Assembly (NCBI RefSeq): GCF_022829635.1
Contig: NZ_JAKSYO010000096.1
Coordinates: 101,529-165,528 of the forward strand
Source of the DNA: Methylobacterium sp. E-066
GTDB lineage: Bacteria; Pseudomonadota; Alphaproteobacteria; Rhizobiales; Beijerinckiaceae
DNA length: 64,000 bases
Direction: 5' to 3'
Shown: one piece after another, positions 46,204-57,483 of the stretch
Layout of the letters: every line of letters starts with the position of its first letter
Numbering within the stretch: the first letter of the stretch is position 1
Notes under the pieces: generated by a model
Database searches by the model: none
The model's input: the letters and a program-made list of their open reading frames with translations, nothing else
Told to the model about the DNA's origin: nothing
Translations under genes and position numbers: made by a program

Positions 46204-46863
46204 ATGGCGCAGCTGTTCACGCCCGGCGCGGACGCGATCTACCGGCTCGCCCTGATGACCGGGGTCGCCTGCCTGGTCGGCCTGCCGGTGCTGGCGGCCG
46301 GGATCGTGCGCTCGAACTACGTCACCGGGGTCGGCATCGCCCCGGCCCAGCCGGTGCCGTTCAGCCACAAGCACCATTCCGGCGAGCTCGGCATCGATTG
46401 CCGCTACTGCCACACCACCGTCGACAAGGTCGCCTCGGCCGGGATCCCGCCGACCCATACCTGCATGACCTGCCACTCGCAGATCTGGACCGGCTCGGAC
46501 ATGCTCAAGCCGGTGCGCGACAGCTACGCCCAGGACAAGCCGCTGGAATGGGTGCGGCTGAACAAGCTGCCGCAATACGTCTACTACAACCACTCGGTGC
46601 ATGTGACGAAGGGCATCGGCTGCTCGACCTGCCACGGCGAGGTCACTGCGATGCAGATGACCTACCGGGCCAACGCCTTCGAGATGCAGTTCTGCCTCGA
46701 TTGCCACCGGGCGCCGGAGAAATACGTCCGCACGCCCGACGAGGTCTGGAACATGACCTGGAAGCCGCCGGCCGACCAGGCGACGCTCGGGCCGAAGCTC
46801 GTGGCCGAGTACCATATCCGCGGCGGCTCGCGGCTGACCGAATGCGGGATCTGCCACCGATGA
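46204..46863 (+). CDS. actA: Alternative complex III, pentaheme cytochrome c subunit ActA
   Basis: The 219-residue protein has an N-terminal membrane helix (residues 15-35) and five CXXCH heme sites: CRYCH, CMTCH, CSTCH, CLDCH and CGICH. This is the usual form of ActA, which takes part in electron transfer from the quinol-oxidising core to cytochrome c or the oxidase. It overlaps the actB start by four bases (ATGA). It opens the act-cox operon. Confidence 0.94.
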   Translation: MAQLFTPGADAIYRLALMTGVACLVGLPVLAAGIVRSNYVTGVGIAPAQPVPFSHKHHSGELGIDCRYCHTTVDKVASAGIPPTHTCMTCHSQIWTGSDMLKPVRDSYAQDKPLEWVRLNKLPQYVYYNHSVHVTKGIGCSTCHGEVTAMQMTYRANAFEMQFCLDCHRAPEKYVRTPDEVWNMTWKPPADQATLGPKLVAEYHIRGGSRLTECGICHR

Positions 46864-49823
46864 CCAGCGGATCCGACATCGCGGCCCTGCGCCAAAAACT
46901 CGCCGGCGGCGACGGCCCGCGCTTCTGGCGCAGCCTCGACGCCGTCGCCGACAGCCCGGAATTCCGCGACTACCTCGCGGCCGAGTTCCCCTCCGCGGCG
47001 CGGCTCGCCGCGTCCCCGGAGCGGCGCGGCTTCCTCAAGCTGATGGCCGCCTCCTTCGCGCTCGGCGGTCTCACCGCCTGCGGCGGCGGGAGCCGGGATT
47101 ATGAGGTGCCCTACGTCAACCAGCCCGAGCGGATCGTGCCGGGCACGGACCTGTCGTACGCCTCCTCGGCGGTGTTCGACGGGTTCGGCAACGGCATCCT
47201 GGTCACCACCCGCAACGGCCGGCCGCTGAAGGTCGAGGGCAATCCCGAGCATCCCTGGAGCCACGGCGGCACCGACGTGCTGGCCCAGGCCTCCGTGCTC
47301 GGCCTCTACGACCCGTTCCGCTCCCAGGCGGTGCAGCATCTCGGCCGCCCGAGTTCCTGGGCGGCGTTCCGGGCGGCCCTCCAGGCGCAGATGCCCGCCT
47401 GGCACGAAGCCGGGGGCGAGGGCGTGGCGCTGGTGACCGGGCCGGTGACCTCGCCCACCGTGGCGGCGCAGATCGCCCGGATGCGGGCCGCCTATCCGGC
47501 CTTGCGCTGGTTCGCCGGCGCCGGCGTCGGCCGCGAGGCGATCTACGAAGGTGCCCGCCGCGCCTATGGAAAGCCGCTGGAGACGATTCCGGATTTCGGC
47601 CGGGCGCGCACCATCGTGTCCCTGGACGGCGACTTCCTCGATCTCGGCCCCGGCCAGGTCGGCCTGTCGGGGCGCTGGAGCGCGGCGCGCCGGGCGGCCT
47701 ATGCCGAGGGCCGCCTGCTCACCCTGCACGCCGCGGCCCCGACCCCGACGCTGACCAGCGCCAAGGCCGATCACGGCGTCGCCGTGCCGGCCGGCCGCCT
47801 CGAAGCTTTGGCGCGCGATCTCCTGGCCCTGGCCGGGGGCGGCGCCGCGCCTGCGGGTGACGATCCGGTGTCCCGCTGGGCCCGGGGCGCCGGCAAGGCG
47901 CTCGCCGAGGCACGCGGCGCTGGCATCGTCACGGCTGGGCTCGCCGCGAGCCCGGACCTGCACGCCCTGGCCCACCGTCTCAACGGCGCGCTCGGCAATA
48001 CCGGGGCGACCCTGCGGCACACGGCGCCCGCGGTCGAGGCGGGGGCCGGCACCCTGGCGGATCTGGCGGAGGCGATGGAGCGCGGCGCCGTAAAGGTGCT
48101 GATCGTGCTCGGCGCCAACCCGGTCTACGACGCGCCCGCCGCCCTCGACTTCGCCGCCCGGATGGAGCGCGTGCCGCTCAAGATCCATGCCGGGCTCTAT
48201 GACGACGAGACCGGCGCCCATGCCGACTGGCACCTGCCCATCGCGCATCCGCTGGAATCCTGGGGCGATGTCCGCTCCCTCGACGGCACGGTCGGGCTGA
48301 TCCAGCCGACGGTGGCGCCGCTCTACAACGGCCGCACCCTCCCGGACATGCTGGCCTTCCTGACCGACGGGCGCGGGAGCGAGGGCGGCGAAGACGCGCT
48401 CGGCCTGCTCAAGGCGCGCTGGCGGACCGAAGGCGAGGATGCGGCGGCGTTCGAGGCCCGCTTCGCCGACGCCCTGCGCCGGGGTTTCTGGCCCGAGAGC
48501 GCGGGCGCGACCGAGGATGTCGCCCTGACGCAGGAGGCGCCGCCCTCCCCTCCGGCGCCCGCCGCGGACGGGATCGAGGTGGTGTTCCGCCCCGATTCCA
48601 CGATCTGGGACGGCACCCATGCCGACCTCGCCTGGCTGCAGGAACTGCCCAAACCCCTGACCAAGATCGTCTGGGAGAACGTCATCGCCCTCAGCCCGCG
48701 TCTCGCCGAGCGCGAGGGCGTCGCCACCGGCGACATCGTGCGGGTCGAGGCGGCGGGGCGTGCCGTCGAGGGCGCCGCCTGGATCCTGCCCGGCCAGGCC
48801 GCCGAGACCGTGACCCTCAGCCTCGGCTACGGCCGCACCGTGCCGGACCACCTCTCGAACGGCCTCGGCTACGACGCCGCGACCCTGCGGCCCGTCGCGA
48901 CGCCCTGGCGGCTCACCGGGGCGCGGCTGACCAAGACCGGCCGGCGCCGGATGCCGGCGACCACCCAGAACCTCGGCACGATGGAGGGCGAGGATATCGT
49001 CCGCGTCCAGGCTCTGGGCGCCGCCCCGGTGGGCGACCCCAAGGGCGCGCCGGCCCCGGCCTCGTTCTACCCGGCCCCGGAAACCCAATTGACCGGCGCG
49101 GCGGCGCAATGGGGCATGGCGATCGACCTCGATGCCTGCACCGGCTGCAACGCCTGCATCACGGCCTGCCAGGCCGAGAACAACATCCCGGTGGTCGGGC
49201 GCGAGGAGGTCGCGCTCGGGCGCTGGATGGGCTGGCTGCGGGTCGACCGCTACTACGCGGGCGGGCTCGACGCGCCGACGACGCATTTCCAGCCGGTGCC
49301 GTGCATGCATTGCGAGCAGGCGCCCTGCGAGGTCGGCTGCCCCGTGGAGGCGACCCTGCACGACAGCGAGGGCCTGAACCTGCAGGTCTACAATCGCTGC
49401 GTCGGCACCCGGACCTGCCAGAGCTACTGCCCCTACAAGGTCCGCCGCTTCAACTACCTGGACTATACCGGCGGCATGACCCCGGTGCAGCAGCAGCAGC
49501 GCAATCCCGAGGTCACGGTCCGCGCCCGCGGCGTGATGGAGAAGTGCACCTACTGCATCCAGCGCATCGCGGCGGCCCGGGTCACCTCGGCCAAGGACGC
49601 GCACGCCCCGATCCAGGACGGCGCCGTCGAGACCGCCTGCCAGGGCGCCTGCCCGACCCGGGCGATCACCTTCGGCAACGTCGCCGACCCGACGAGCCAA
49701 GTCTCGGCCGCCCGCAAGGATCCGCGGGAATACGCGCTGCTCGGCCACCTGAACACGCGCCCGCGCACCACCTACCTCGCCGGGCTCGCGCCCGCCGCCG
49801 ATCCCACCGGACGGGAGGGCTGA
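46860..49823 (+). CDS. actB: Alternative complex III, iron-sulfur/molybdopterin-like subunit ActB
   Basis: The 987-residue protein fuses a molybdopterin oxidoreductase-like domain (residues 60-720, thought to lack the cofactor in ActB) with a C-terminal ferredoxin domain (from about 745). The latter has CTGCNACITAC, CMHCEQAPCEVGC, CVGTRTCQSYC and CTYCIQR...CQGACP motifs. Near residue 55 is a Tat-lipoprotein-like signal, RRGFLKLMAASFALGG followed by LTACGGG. It is the electron-conducting subunit. Translation is coupled to actA and ends two bases before actC. Confidence 0.93.
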   Translation: MTSGSDIAALRQKLAGGDGPRFWRSLDAVADSPEFRDYLAAEFPSAARLAASPERRGFLKLMAASFALGGLTACGGGSRDYEVPYVNQPERIVPGTDLSYASSAVFDGFGNGILVTTRNGRPLKVEGNPEHPWSHGGTDVLAQASVLGLYDPFRSQAVQHLGRPSSWAAFRAALQAQMPAWHEAGGEGVALVTGPVTSPTVAAQIARMRAAYPALRWFAGAGVGREAIYEGARRAYGKPLETIPDFGRARTIVSLDGDFLDLGPGQVGLSGRWSAARRAAYAEGRLLTLHAAAPTPTLTSAKADHGVAVPAGRLEALARDLLALAGGGAAPAGDDPVSRWARGAGKALAEARGAGIVTAGLAASPDLHALAHRLNGALGNTGATLRHTAPAVEAGAGTLADLAEAMERGAVKVLIVLGANPVYDAPAALDFAARMERVPLKIHAGLYDDETGAHADWHLPIAHPLESWGDVRSLDGTVGLIQPTVAPLYNGRTLPDMLAFLTDGRGSEGGEDALGLLKARWRTEGEDAAAFEARFADALRRGFWPESAGATEDVALTQEAPPSPPAPAADGIEVVFRPDSTIWDGTHADLAWLQELPKPLTKIVWENVIALSPRLAEREGVATGDIVRVEAAGRAVEGAAWILPGQAAETVTLSLGYGRTVPDHLSNGLGYDAATLRPVATPWRLTGARLTKTGRRRMPATTQNLGTMEGEDIVRVQALGAAPVGDPKGAPAPASFYPAPETQLTGAAAQWGMAIDLDACTGCNACITACQAENNIPVVGREEVALGRWMGWLRVDRYYAGGLDAPTTHFQPVPCMHCEQAPCEVGCPVEATLHDSEGLNLQVYNRCVGTRTCQSYCPYKVRRFNYLDYTGGMTPVQQQQRNPEVTVRARGVMEKCTYCIQRIAAARVTSAKDAHAPIQDGAVETACQGACPTRAITFGNVADPTSQVSAARKDPREYALLGHLNTRPRTTYLAGLAPAADPTGREG

Positions 49824-49825
49824 GC

Positions 49826-51841
49826 ATGTCCGGCGCTCTCGCAGGCGGTCCTCTGATCCGGCCGGACGAAACCCTTCAGGGCATCGGCGGCACGGTCACC
49901 GCGATCCCGTTGACGCATCCGCGCAACCGCCGCTGGTGGATCGCCTTCGCGGGGGCGGTGGCGCTGCTCGGAATGTTCGTCTTCACCCTCGGCACCCTGC
50001 TCTATGCCGGGCCGGGGGTCTGGGCGAACAACAATGCCGTCGTCTGGGCGCTCGACATCGCGAGCTACGATTGGTGGATCGGGGTGGCGTCCGGCAGCCT
50101 GCTGGTCTCGGCGGTGCTGCTCCTGCTCGGGGCGGAGTGGCGCGGGGCGGTGAACCGCATCGCCGAGACCCTGGCGCTGCTCGCCACAGCGTCGGCCGGG
50201 CTCTACCCGATCATCCATCTCGGGCGGCCGTGGTTCTTCTTCTGGAACCTGCCCTACCCCAACACCTACGACCTCTGGCCGCAATTCCGCTCGCCGCTCC
50301 TGTGGGACGCGATCGACATCGTCGCCTTCCTGGTGATCTGCGTGAGCCTCTGGTTCATCGGCCTGCTGCCGGATCTGGCGACCCTGCGCGACCGCGCCTT
50401 CGTGGAGGCGATGCGCCAGATCGACGCCAAGGCCCGCACCCGCAAGCGCGCGCTCCTGCGCGCGCAGGTCTACGGCATCGTCGCCTCGGGCTGGCGCGGC
50501 TCGGCGGCCCATTGGCAGATCTGGGTCCAGGCCTACCGGACGGTGGCCCTGCTCGGCGTGCTGCTGGTGGTCTCGGTCCAGACCGGCGCCTCGGTGATGC
50601 TGGCCGGCTCGCTGATGCCGGGCTGGCACAGCACCCTGCTGCCGGTGAGCTTCCTGGTGAACGCGGTCTATTCCGGCGTCGGCATCACCGCGGCGATCGT
50701 CGTGCTGATCCGCGTCGTCTACGGCCTCGACAGCCTGGTCACCGCGCGCCACCTCGACCTGCTCGGCCGCCTGCTGCTCGGCCTCGGCTGCGCCAGTGCC
50801 TATTGCTACGCCGCCGAGTATTTCGACACGTTCCTCAACGGCGACGCGCAAGCGCGGGCCGTGCTGGTGCGGCGCATGACCGGCGACCACGCCCTGGTCT
50901 CGTGGACCGCGATCCTCGGCCTGGTCCTGCCGGCGCAGGTGCTGTGGTCGGCCCGCGCCCGAACGGCGCCCCTCGCGATCGCGGCGGTCGGGCTCCTGGT
51001 CGCGGCCGGTGCCTATGCCGACCACGTCATGGTGCTGGTCGTCACCCTGACCCAGGATTTCCTGCCCTCCTCGCGGCTGCCCTACGGGCCGGATCCCTGG
51101 GGCATCGCCACCTTCGCGGGCTCGCTCGGCCTGTTCCTGACCCTGCTGCTCTTGTTCCTGCGCTACCTGCCGGCGGTCTCGATCATCGAGAGCCGCCGCT
51201 TGGCCCTCGCCCGGGCGCCGGGCACCGAGGCCGCCGCCCGGGAGGCCGCGTCCCGCGCCACCCTCCGGCCGGAGGAGAATCCCGGGCCGGCGCCGCTCTG
51301 GGGCGTCTCCGCCACCTTCGCCAGCCAGTCCGACCTCGCCGCCGCCCTCCAGGCGGTGTCGGGGATCAGCCCGCCGGACCATGTCCATCTCGACGGGCAC
51401 GGGCCGGTGCCGATGCCCCGGACCCTGCGGGCACTGGGCCTGGAGGGCCGCTCGATCCTGCCCTACGCGCTGGCCGGCGCGTTGCTCGGCGGCGCGGGCT
51501 TCTACGCGCTCTGCGTCTACGCCACGGCCTACGATTACGTGTTCCTGATCGGCGGGCGCCCGCGCCTGTCCTGGCCGTCCTTCGTGGTGCCGAGCATCTC
51601 CTTCGCGATGATGACCGGCTGCATCGCGATCCACCTCGCGCTGCTGGTGCTCAACCGCCTGCCGCGGCTGAACCACCCGGCCTTCAACATCCCGGGCTTC
51701 CTGCGCGCCTCGGACGACCGGTTCTTCCTCTCCGCGGAGGCGCGCAGCGACCGCTTCGACGCGGCGCGGTTCGAGCGCCGGCTGACCAGCCTGCCGGTCG
51801 AGGCCGGGCGCCCCCTCGAGATCCGCAGGATCCCGCGATGA
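49826..51841 (+). CDS. actC: Alternative complex III, fused ActC-ActD membrane subunit
   Basis: The 671-residue protein is two subunits in one frame. Residues 1-470 are an NrfD/PsrC-type quinone-binding subunit with about ten helices (for example YPIIHLGRPWFFFWNLPYPN). After a linker near residue 485, residues 490-640 match ActD (DUF3341): APLWGVSATFASQSDLAAAL, then VHLDGHGPVPMP, two helices around LPYALAGALLGGAGFYAL, and HPAFNIPGFLRASDDRFFL. In most ACIII operons actC and actD are separate genes. It overlaps actE by four bases. Confidence 0.9.
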   Translation: MSGALAGGPLIRPDETLQGIGGTVTAIPLTHPRNRRWWIAFAGAVALLGMFVFTLGTLLYAGPGVWANNNAVVWALDIASYDWWIGVASGSLLVSAVLLLLGAEWRGAVNRIAETLALLATASAGLYPIIHLGRPWFFFWNLPYPNTYDLWPQFRSPLLWDAIDIVAFLVICVSLWFIGLLPDLATLRDRAFVEAMRQIDAKARTRKRALLRAQVYGIVASGWRGSAAHWQIWVQAYRTVALLGVLLVVSVQTGASVMLAGSLMPGWHSTLLPVSFLVNAVYSGVGITAAIVVLIRVVYGLDSLVTARHLDLLGRLLLGLGCASAYCYAAEYFDTFLNGDAQARAVLVRRMTGDHALVSWTAILGLVLPAQVLWSARARTAPLAIAAVGLLVAAGAYADHVMVLVVTLTQDFLPSSRLPYGPDPWGIATFAGSLGLFLTLLLLFLRYLPAVSIIESRRLALARAPGTEAAAREAASRATLRPEENPGPAPLWGVSATFASQSDLAAALQAVSGISPPDHVHLDGHGPVPMPRTLRALGLEGRSILPYALAGALLGGAGFYALCVYATAYDYVFLIGGRPRLSWPSFVVPSISFAMMTGCIAIHLALLVLNRLPRLNHPAFNIPGFLRASDDRFFLSAEARSDRFDAARFERRLTSLPVEAGRPLEIRRIPR

Positions 51842-52374
51842 GGCGCGCCGCCGGCCTCATCCTGCTCGCGGCGCTGCCGGCCCTCTCGGCCTGCGGCGAG
51901 GCCAACATGGACGACCAGGCCCGGGCTAAGACCTGGGACCGGAACCCGTTCTTCCCCCGCCAGATCACCATGCGCCAGCCGGTCGCCGGGACCGTGCCGC
52001 GGACCGATCCGGCCCGGGAGGCGCCGCAGCCGCAGACGATCAGCCAGGACCTGGTCGAGCGCGGCCGGCAGCGCTACGCGGTGTTCTGCACCCCCTGCCA
52101 CGGCCAGGACGGGCGCGGCCAGGGCATCGTCGTGCAGCGCGGCTTCCCGCATGCCGGCGACCTCACCGCCGAGCCCCTGCGCAAGGCCCCGGCCGCCGAG
52201 ATCTACGACGCCATCGGCAACGGCCGGCGCGCCATGTTCGGCATGGCGCAGATGATCCCGTCCGCCGACCGCTGGGCGATCGTCGCCTATGTCCGGGCGC
52301 TCCAGCTCAGCCAGGACGCGCCCGTCGCGAGCCTGTCGCCGGACGACCGGACCCGCCTGGAGGCGACCCAGTGA
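51838..52374 (+). CDS. actE: Alternative complex III, monoheme cytochrome c lipoprotein ActE
   Basis: The 178-residue protein has a lipoprotein signal (LPALSACGE, lipobox at about residue 19) and a single c-type heme site CTPCHGQDGRG with a methionine ligand candidate in FGMAQMIPSADRW. It passes electrons onward from ACIII. The start overlaps the actCD stop (ATGA) and the stop overlaps the actF start (GTGA). Confidence 0.92.
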   Translation: MRRAAGLILLAALPALSACGEANMDDQARAKTWDRNPFFPRQITMRQPVAGTVPRTDPAREAPQPQTISQDLVERGRQRYAVFCTPCHGQDGRGQGIVVQRGFPHAGDLTAEPLRKAPAAEIYDAIGNGRRAMFGMAQMIPSADRWAIVAYVRALQLSQDAPVASLSPDDRTRLEATQ

Positions 52375-53423
52375 GCCGCCCCCTCCTGCTCGGTCTCCTC
52401 GGGCTCGGCCTGCTGGCCTGCTGCTTTCTCGCGGGCGGCTGGCGCGGGGCGGCGTGCGCGTATCTCGCGGCCTGGCTCGTCCTCCTGGCGCTGCCTGTCG
52501 GCGCCCTGCCGGTGACGATCGTGGCCGAGCGGTTCGGCAAGCGCGTGCGCGAGCGCGGCGGCGTCGAGATGCTGGCGGGCCTGCGCCGGCTGATGGCGCT
52601 GATGCCGGTGGCCGCGCTGCTGGGCCTGCCGCTGCTGGCCGCGGTGCCGGTGCTCTACCCCTGGGTCGGTGCGGCGCCGCGCACGCCGCTCGCGGCTTTC
52701 TGGTTCACCACGCCGTTCTTCGTGGCCCGGGTGATCGCGTATCTCGCGGCCTGGACCTGGCTGGCCTTCCGCTTCGCGCGGCCCTTCGACGAGCCGGGCG
52801 AGGGCCGCACCGTGCCGGCGGTGGGCCTGCATGCGGTGGTCGGCACCCTGTTCACCACCGACGTGATCGCCTCCCTCGACCCGCGGCTGGATTCCACGCT
52901 GCTCGGCCTGCTGGTGATGACCGCCTGGAGCGGGCTGGCCTTCGCGGCCGCGATCCTGCTCGCCTGGGAGGAGCCGGAGCCGGTGGGCCGTGGGCGCACC
53001 GCGCCCGGGCGCGGCCGGCTGGTTCCCCTGGTGGTGCTGCTCGGGCTCTGGGCGTTCCTGCACTTCGTGCAGTTCTTGATCGTCTGGTCGGCCAACCTGC
53101 CGCCGGAGGTCGCCTGGTACTTCGCCCGGGGCGGCGGGCTCGGGCGCGGCCTGTCGATCGCGGCCGGGATCGTCGTGGTGCTGGCCGGGCTCGCGACCCT
53201 GCGGCCGGGCCGCCCGACCACCCGGATCCTGGCCGGCGCGGCGCTCGCAGTGCACGCCCTCGAGATGTTCTGGCTGGTCACCCCGGCCCTGCGCGACCGG
53301 TTCGTGATCCGTCCGGCCGATGCGCTCGCGGCCCTGGCCGTGGCGTGTCTCGCCGCCGCGCTCCATCTCCTGCTGCGCGGGCGACCGGCACCGACAGCCC
53401 GGCGCGCCGGGAGGGTCGCATGA
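52371..53423 (+). CDS. actF: Alternative complex III, membrane subunit ActF
   Basis: The 350-residue protein has about ten hydrophobic helices and resembles ActC/NrfD in plan, as ActF does. Recognisable features are the FWFTTPFFVARVIAYLAAW segment and WAFLHFVQFLIVWSANLPPE. It starts with GTG overlapping the actE stop and ends four bases into the next gene. It is somewhat shorter than ActF of Rhodothermus, from memory. Confidence 0.87.
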   Translation: MSRPLLLGLLGLGLLACCFLAGGWRGAACAYLAAWLVLLALPVGALPVTIVAERFGKRVRERGGVEMLAGLRRLMALMPVAALLGLPLLAAVPVLYPWVGAAPRTPLAAFWFTTPFFVARVIAYLAAWTWLAFRFARPFDEPGEGRTVPAVGLHAVVGTLFTTDVIASLDPRLDSTLLGLLVMTAWSGLAFAAAILLAWEEPEPVGRGRTAPGRGRLVPLVVLLGLWAFLHFVQFLIVWSANLPPEVAWYFARGGGLGRGLSIAAGIVVVLAGLATLRPGRPTTRILAGAALAVHALEMFWLVTPALRDRFVIRPADALAALAVACLAAALHLLLRGRPAPTARRAGRVA

Positions 53424-53908
53424 GCGTCGGCGGCACCCCCGGTCCCGGCCTGATCCCGGCGATCCTGGCCGGGCTGACCCTGCGTGGCAGCGGCCTGTTG
53501 AACGGCCGCCCGCCCCGCGGCACGCCGGCCAATGCCCCGCGCGATCCCGACGGTCCCGGCTACGAGACGCGCGATGTCGGCGTCCGCAACACCGCGCTGG
53601 TGATGGCGGGCCTCGCGCTCGCGGTCCTGACGGTCATCGGCACCATGATCTGGCTGATGGGCGCCTTCAGCGCCAGCCAGCGCCGGACCCTGCCGACCCT
53701 GACGCGCCAGCAGACCGCGCCGCTGACGCCGCCGCCGCCGAACCTTCAGGCGGACCCCTATGCCGACCTCGACCGTCAGCGGGCCGAGGCTGCGGCCCGG
53801 CTCGCCGGCTACGGCTACAGCGACCCGGCCCGCACCCGGGCCCGCATCCCGATCGACCGGGCCATGGACCTGATCGTCGGCCGCCCCCTCGACGCGCCGG
53901 ACCGGTAG
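53420..53908 (+). CDS. Small single-helix subunit or assembly protein of the ACIII/caa3 operon
   Basis: The 162-residue protein has a disordered N-terminus, one membrane helix (about residues 57-80, VRNTALVMAGLALAVLTVIG), and a C-terminal conserved tail with ARLAGYGYSDPARTR and IPIDRAMDLIVGRP. This tail recalls the small membrane proteins that follow actF in other ACIII-oxidase operons (sometimes called ActG-like), but I cannot confirm that name. GGGAGGG precedes the ATG, which overlaps the actF stop. Confidence 0.72.
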   Translation: MSVGGTPGPGLIPAILAGLTLRGSGLLNGRPPRGTPANAPRDPDGPGYETRDVGVRNTALVMAGLALAVLTVIGTMIWLMGAFSASQRRTLPTLTRQQTAPLTPPPPNLQADPYADLDRQRAEAAARLAGYGYSDPARTRARIPIDRAMDLIVGRPLDAPDR

Positions 53909-53912
53909 CAGG

Positions 53913-54887
53913 ATGACGCCGAACCACGCTGCCCTCGAACTCTGGCCCGCCGCGGTCTCGGCCACCGCGTCCGAGACGGACCTGCTGATCCTGGCCTTCA
54001 CGGTCCTGACCCTGCTGCTGACCGTGCCGGTCTTCGTGGCGATCACCTATTTCGCCCTGCGCTACCGGGAGGGCTCGGAGGCGGACCGGCACCCGTCCGG
54101 CATCCGCTCCAACCTGATCGAGATCAGCTGGATGCTGATCCCGTTCCTGCTGACGCTGATCTTCTTCGTCTGGGGGGCGCGGCTGTACGTGGCCTCGCGG
54201 AACGCGCCGCCCGACGCGATGGTGATCGAGGCGATCGGCCGGCAATGGATGTGGAAGTTCCAGCATCCCACCGGCCAGGCCGAGATCAACGACCTGCACC
54301 TGCCGATCGGGCAGCCGATCCGCCTGCGGATCATCAGCCAGGACGTGATCCACGCCCTCTACCTGCCGGCCGTGCGCCTGCAGGTCGCCGCCCTGCCCGA
54401 CCGCTACACCGACCTGTGGTTCAAGGCCGACAAGATCGGCACCTATCACCTCTACTGCTCGGAATATTGCGGCACCGACCATTCCGTGATGGGCGGCGAG
54501 GTCACCTTCATGAACCCCGGCGACTACCAGGACTGGCTGACCCATGCCGGCGCCCAGCAGAGCAAGGTCGCGGCCGGCCGCACCCTCTACGAGGCCTATG
54601 GCTGCGCCGGCTGCCACGATCCCGGCTCGGCCGTAAAGGCCCCGAGCCTCGCCGGGCTCTATGGCAGCCCGGTGAAGCTCGCCGACGGCCGCACCGTGAC
54701 GGCCGACGAGACCTGGCTGCGCGAAAAGATCCTGAACCCCAACGGCGACCGGCTCGCCGAGGGCTACAAGCAGGTCATGCCGAGCTTCGCCGGGCGGATC
54801 CCGGAGGACGAGCTCGGCCGCCTCATCGATTTCCTGAAATCCTACACGGCGCCGGCCTCCGGCAAGGCCGCGCAGGCGACTCCATGA
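53913..54887 (+). CDS. coxB: Cytochrome c oxidase subunit II with fused cytochrome c (caa3 type)
   Basis: The 324-residue protein has two N-terminal helices (residues 25-50 and 70-92), a CuA cupredoxin domain with CSEYCGTDHSVMGG carrying the Cys-Glu-Cys-His-Met ligands, and a C-terminal cytochrome c domain with CAGCHDPG. The methionine in QVMPSFAGR may be the sixth heme ligand. This fusion defines caa3 oxidases. It accepts electrons from ACIII and feeds subunit I. Confidence 0.95.
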   Translation: MTPNHAALELWPAAVSATASETDLLILAFTVLTLLLTVPVFVAITYFALRYREGSEADRHPSGIRSNLIEISWMLIPFLLTLIFFVWGARLYVASRNAPPDAMVIEAIGRQWMWKFQHPTGQAEINDLHLPIGQPIRLRIISQDVIHALYLPAVRLQVAALPDRYTDLWFKADKIGTYHLYCSEYCGTDHSVMGGEVTFMNPGDYQDWLTHAGAQQSKVAAGRTLYEAYGCAGCHDPGSAVKAPSLAGLYGSPVKLADGRTVTADETWLREKILNPNGDRLAEGYKQVMPSFAGRIPEDELGRLIDFLKSYTAPASGKAAQATP

Positions 54888-54911
54888 GAGCCAATCCATG
54901 AAGGCGACATC

Positions 54912-56584
<1,673 letters not shown>

Positions 56585-56588
<4 letters not shown>

Positions 56589-57244
56589 GCGAGGGGCTGG
56601 CAGACGGCGTCGGGGTCGCCCGCGCCGGGCATTTCGAGACGGTGGGCCAGCAGCGGGCCGCCGCGACGCTGGGCATCTGGGCCTGGCTGATCACCGAGCT
56701 GCTGCTGTTCTCGGCGCTGTTCCTGGTGGCGCTGATCACCCGGATCCTGCACCCCGAAGCGACGGTCGCGGCGGCCAAGCACCTCAAGTTCTGGATCGGC
56801 GCCACCAACACCGTGGTGCTGATCTGCTCCAGCTTGACCATGTCGATGGCGATCGAGTTCTCGCGGATCGGCTGGCAGCGCGCCATGGTGCGGGCGATGC
56901 TCGCGACCGCGGCGCTTGGCGGCCTGTTCCTGGTGCTCAAGGGCTACGAGTATTACGCCGACTGGGACGAGCACATGATGCCGTTCCTGAGCAGCCGGCC
57001 CTTCGCCCTGGCCGAGACGCCGCCGGCGCGGCTGTTCGTGAACCTCTACTACGTCGCCACGATCCTGCACGCGGCCCACCTGTTCACCGGCATCGCCCTC
57101 CTGCTCGGCATGACCTGGATGGCCGCCAAGGCCGGCTTCCTGTCCCGCCACCAGAACTGGATCGAGGTCTACGGCCTGTACTGGCACTTCATCGACCTCG
57201 TGTGGATCCTGGCCTTCCCGATCCTTTATGTCGTGAACCGGTGA
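56585..57244 (+). CDS. coxC: Cytochrome c oxidase subunit III
   Basis: The 219-residue protein has five to six helices and typical subunit III blocks: [18 protein letters not shown] near residue 30, [10 protein letters not shown] in the middle, and [21 protein letters not shown] at the C-terminus. It stabilises the oxidase and supplies protons to the pump. Overlap ATGA with coxA. Two unrelated genes follow before subunit IV. Confidence 0.94.
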
Positions 57245-57262
57245 GTCGGGGGATGCGATGCG

Positions 57263-57481
57263 ATGTCGAAGGAGCCGAGCGGCCGCTTTCGGGGCGGATC
57301 GCAGACCCGGCGCGACCGTTGGTTCGGCCTCGACCAGCAGCCTGACTTCGAAGCCTTTCGGCGCTGGTGGCATCGCGTCGGCAAGGAGGAGTCCGGGGGA
57401 CGCGATCTGGAGAGCCGGGAGCAGGCGCTTGCGGAATATGAGGCGTGGATCAAATCGGGTCGGAATCGTGTAAGGTCTTGA
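57263..57481 (+). CDS. Small unknown protein inserted in the oxidase operon (72 aa)
   Basis: The protein is rich in Arg, Trp and Glu: RFRGGSQTRRDRWFGLDQQP, FEAFRRWWHRVGKEES and a final helix EQALAEYEAWIKSGRNR. It is not an oxidase subunit and has no membrane helix. The sequence looks like the C-terminal end domain of some polymorphic or contact-dependent effectors without their N-terminus, but the likeness is loose. It ends two bases before the HEAT-like gene. It may be a toxin-like remnant with its neighbour as immunity protein; this is a guess. Confidence 0.6.
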   Translation: MSKEPSGRFRGGSQTRRDRWFGLDQQPDFEAFRRWWHRVGKEESGGRDLESREQALAEYEAWIKSGRNRVRS

Positions 57482-57483
57482 GC

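Noticed and set aside
46662..49748. Minus-strand open frame of about 1028 codons opposite actB
   Set aside because: It lies fully antisense to actB, reads as Arg/Gly/Ala/His-rich low complexity without any motif, and arises from the GC bias at codon third positions.
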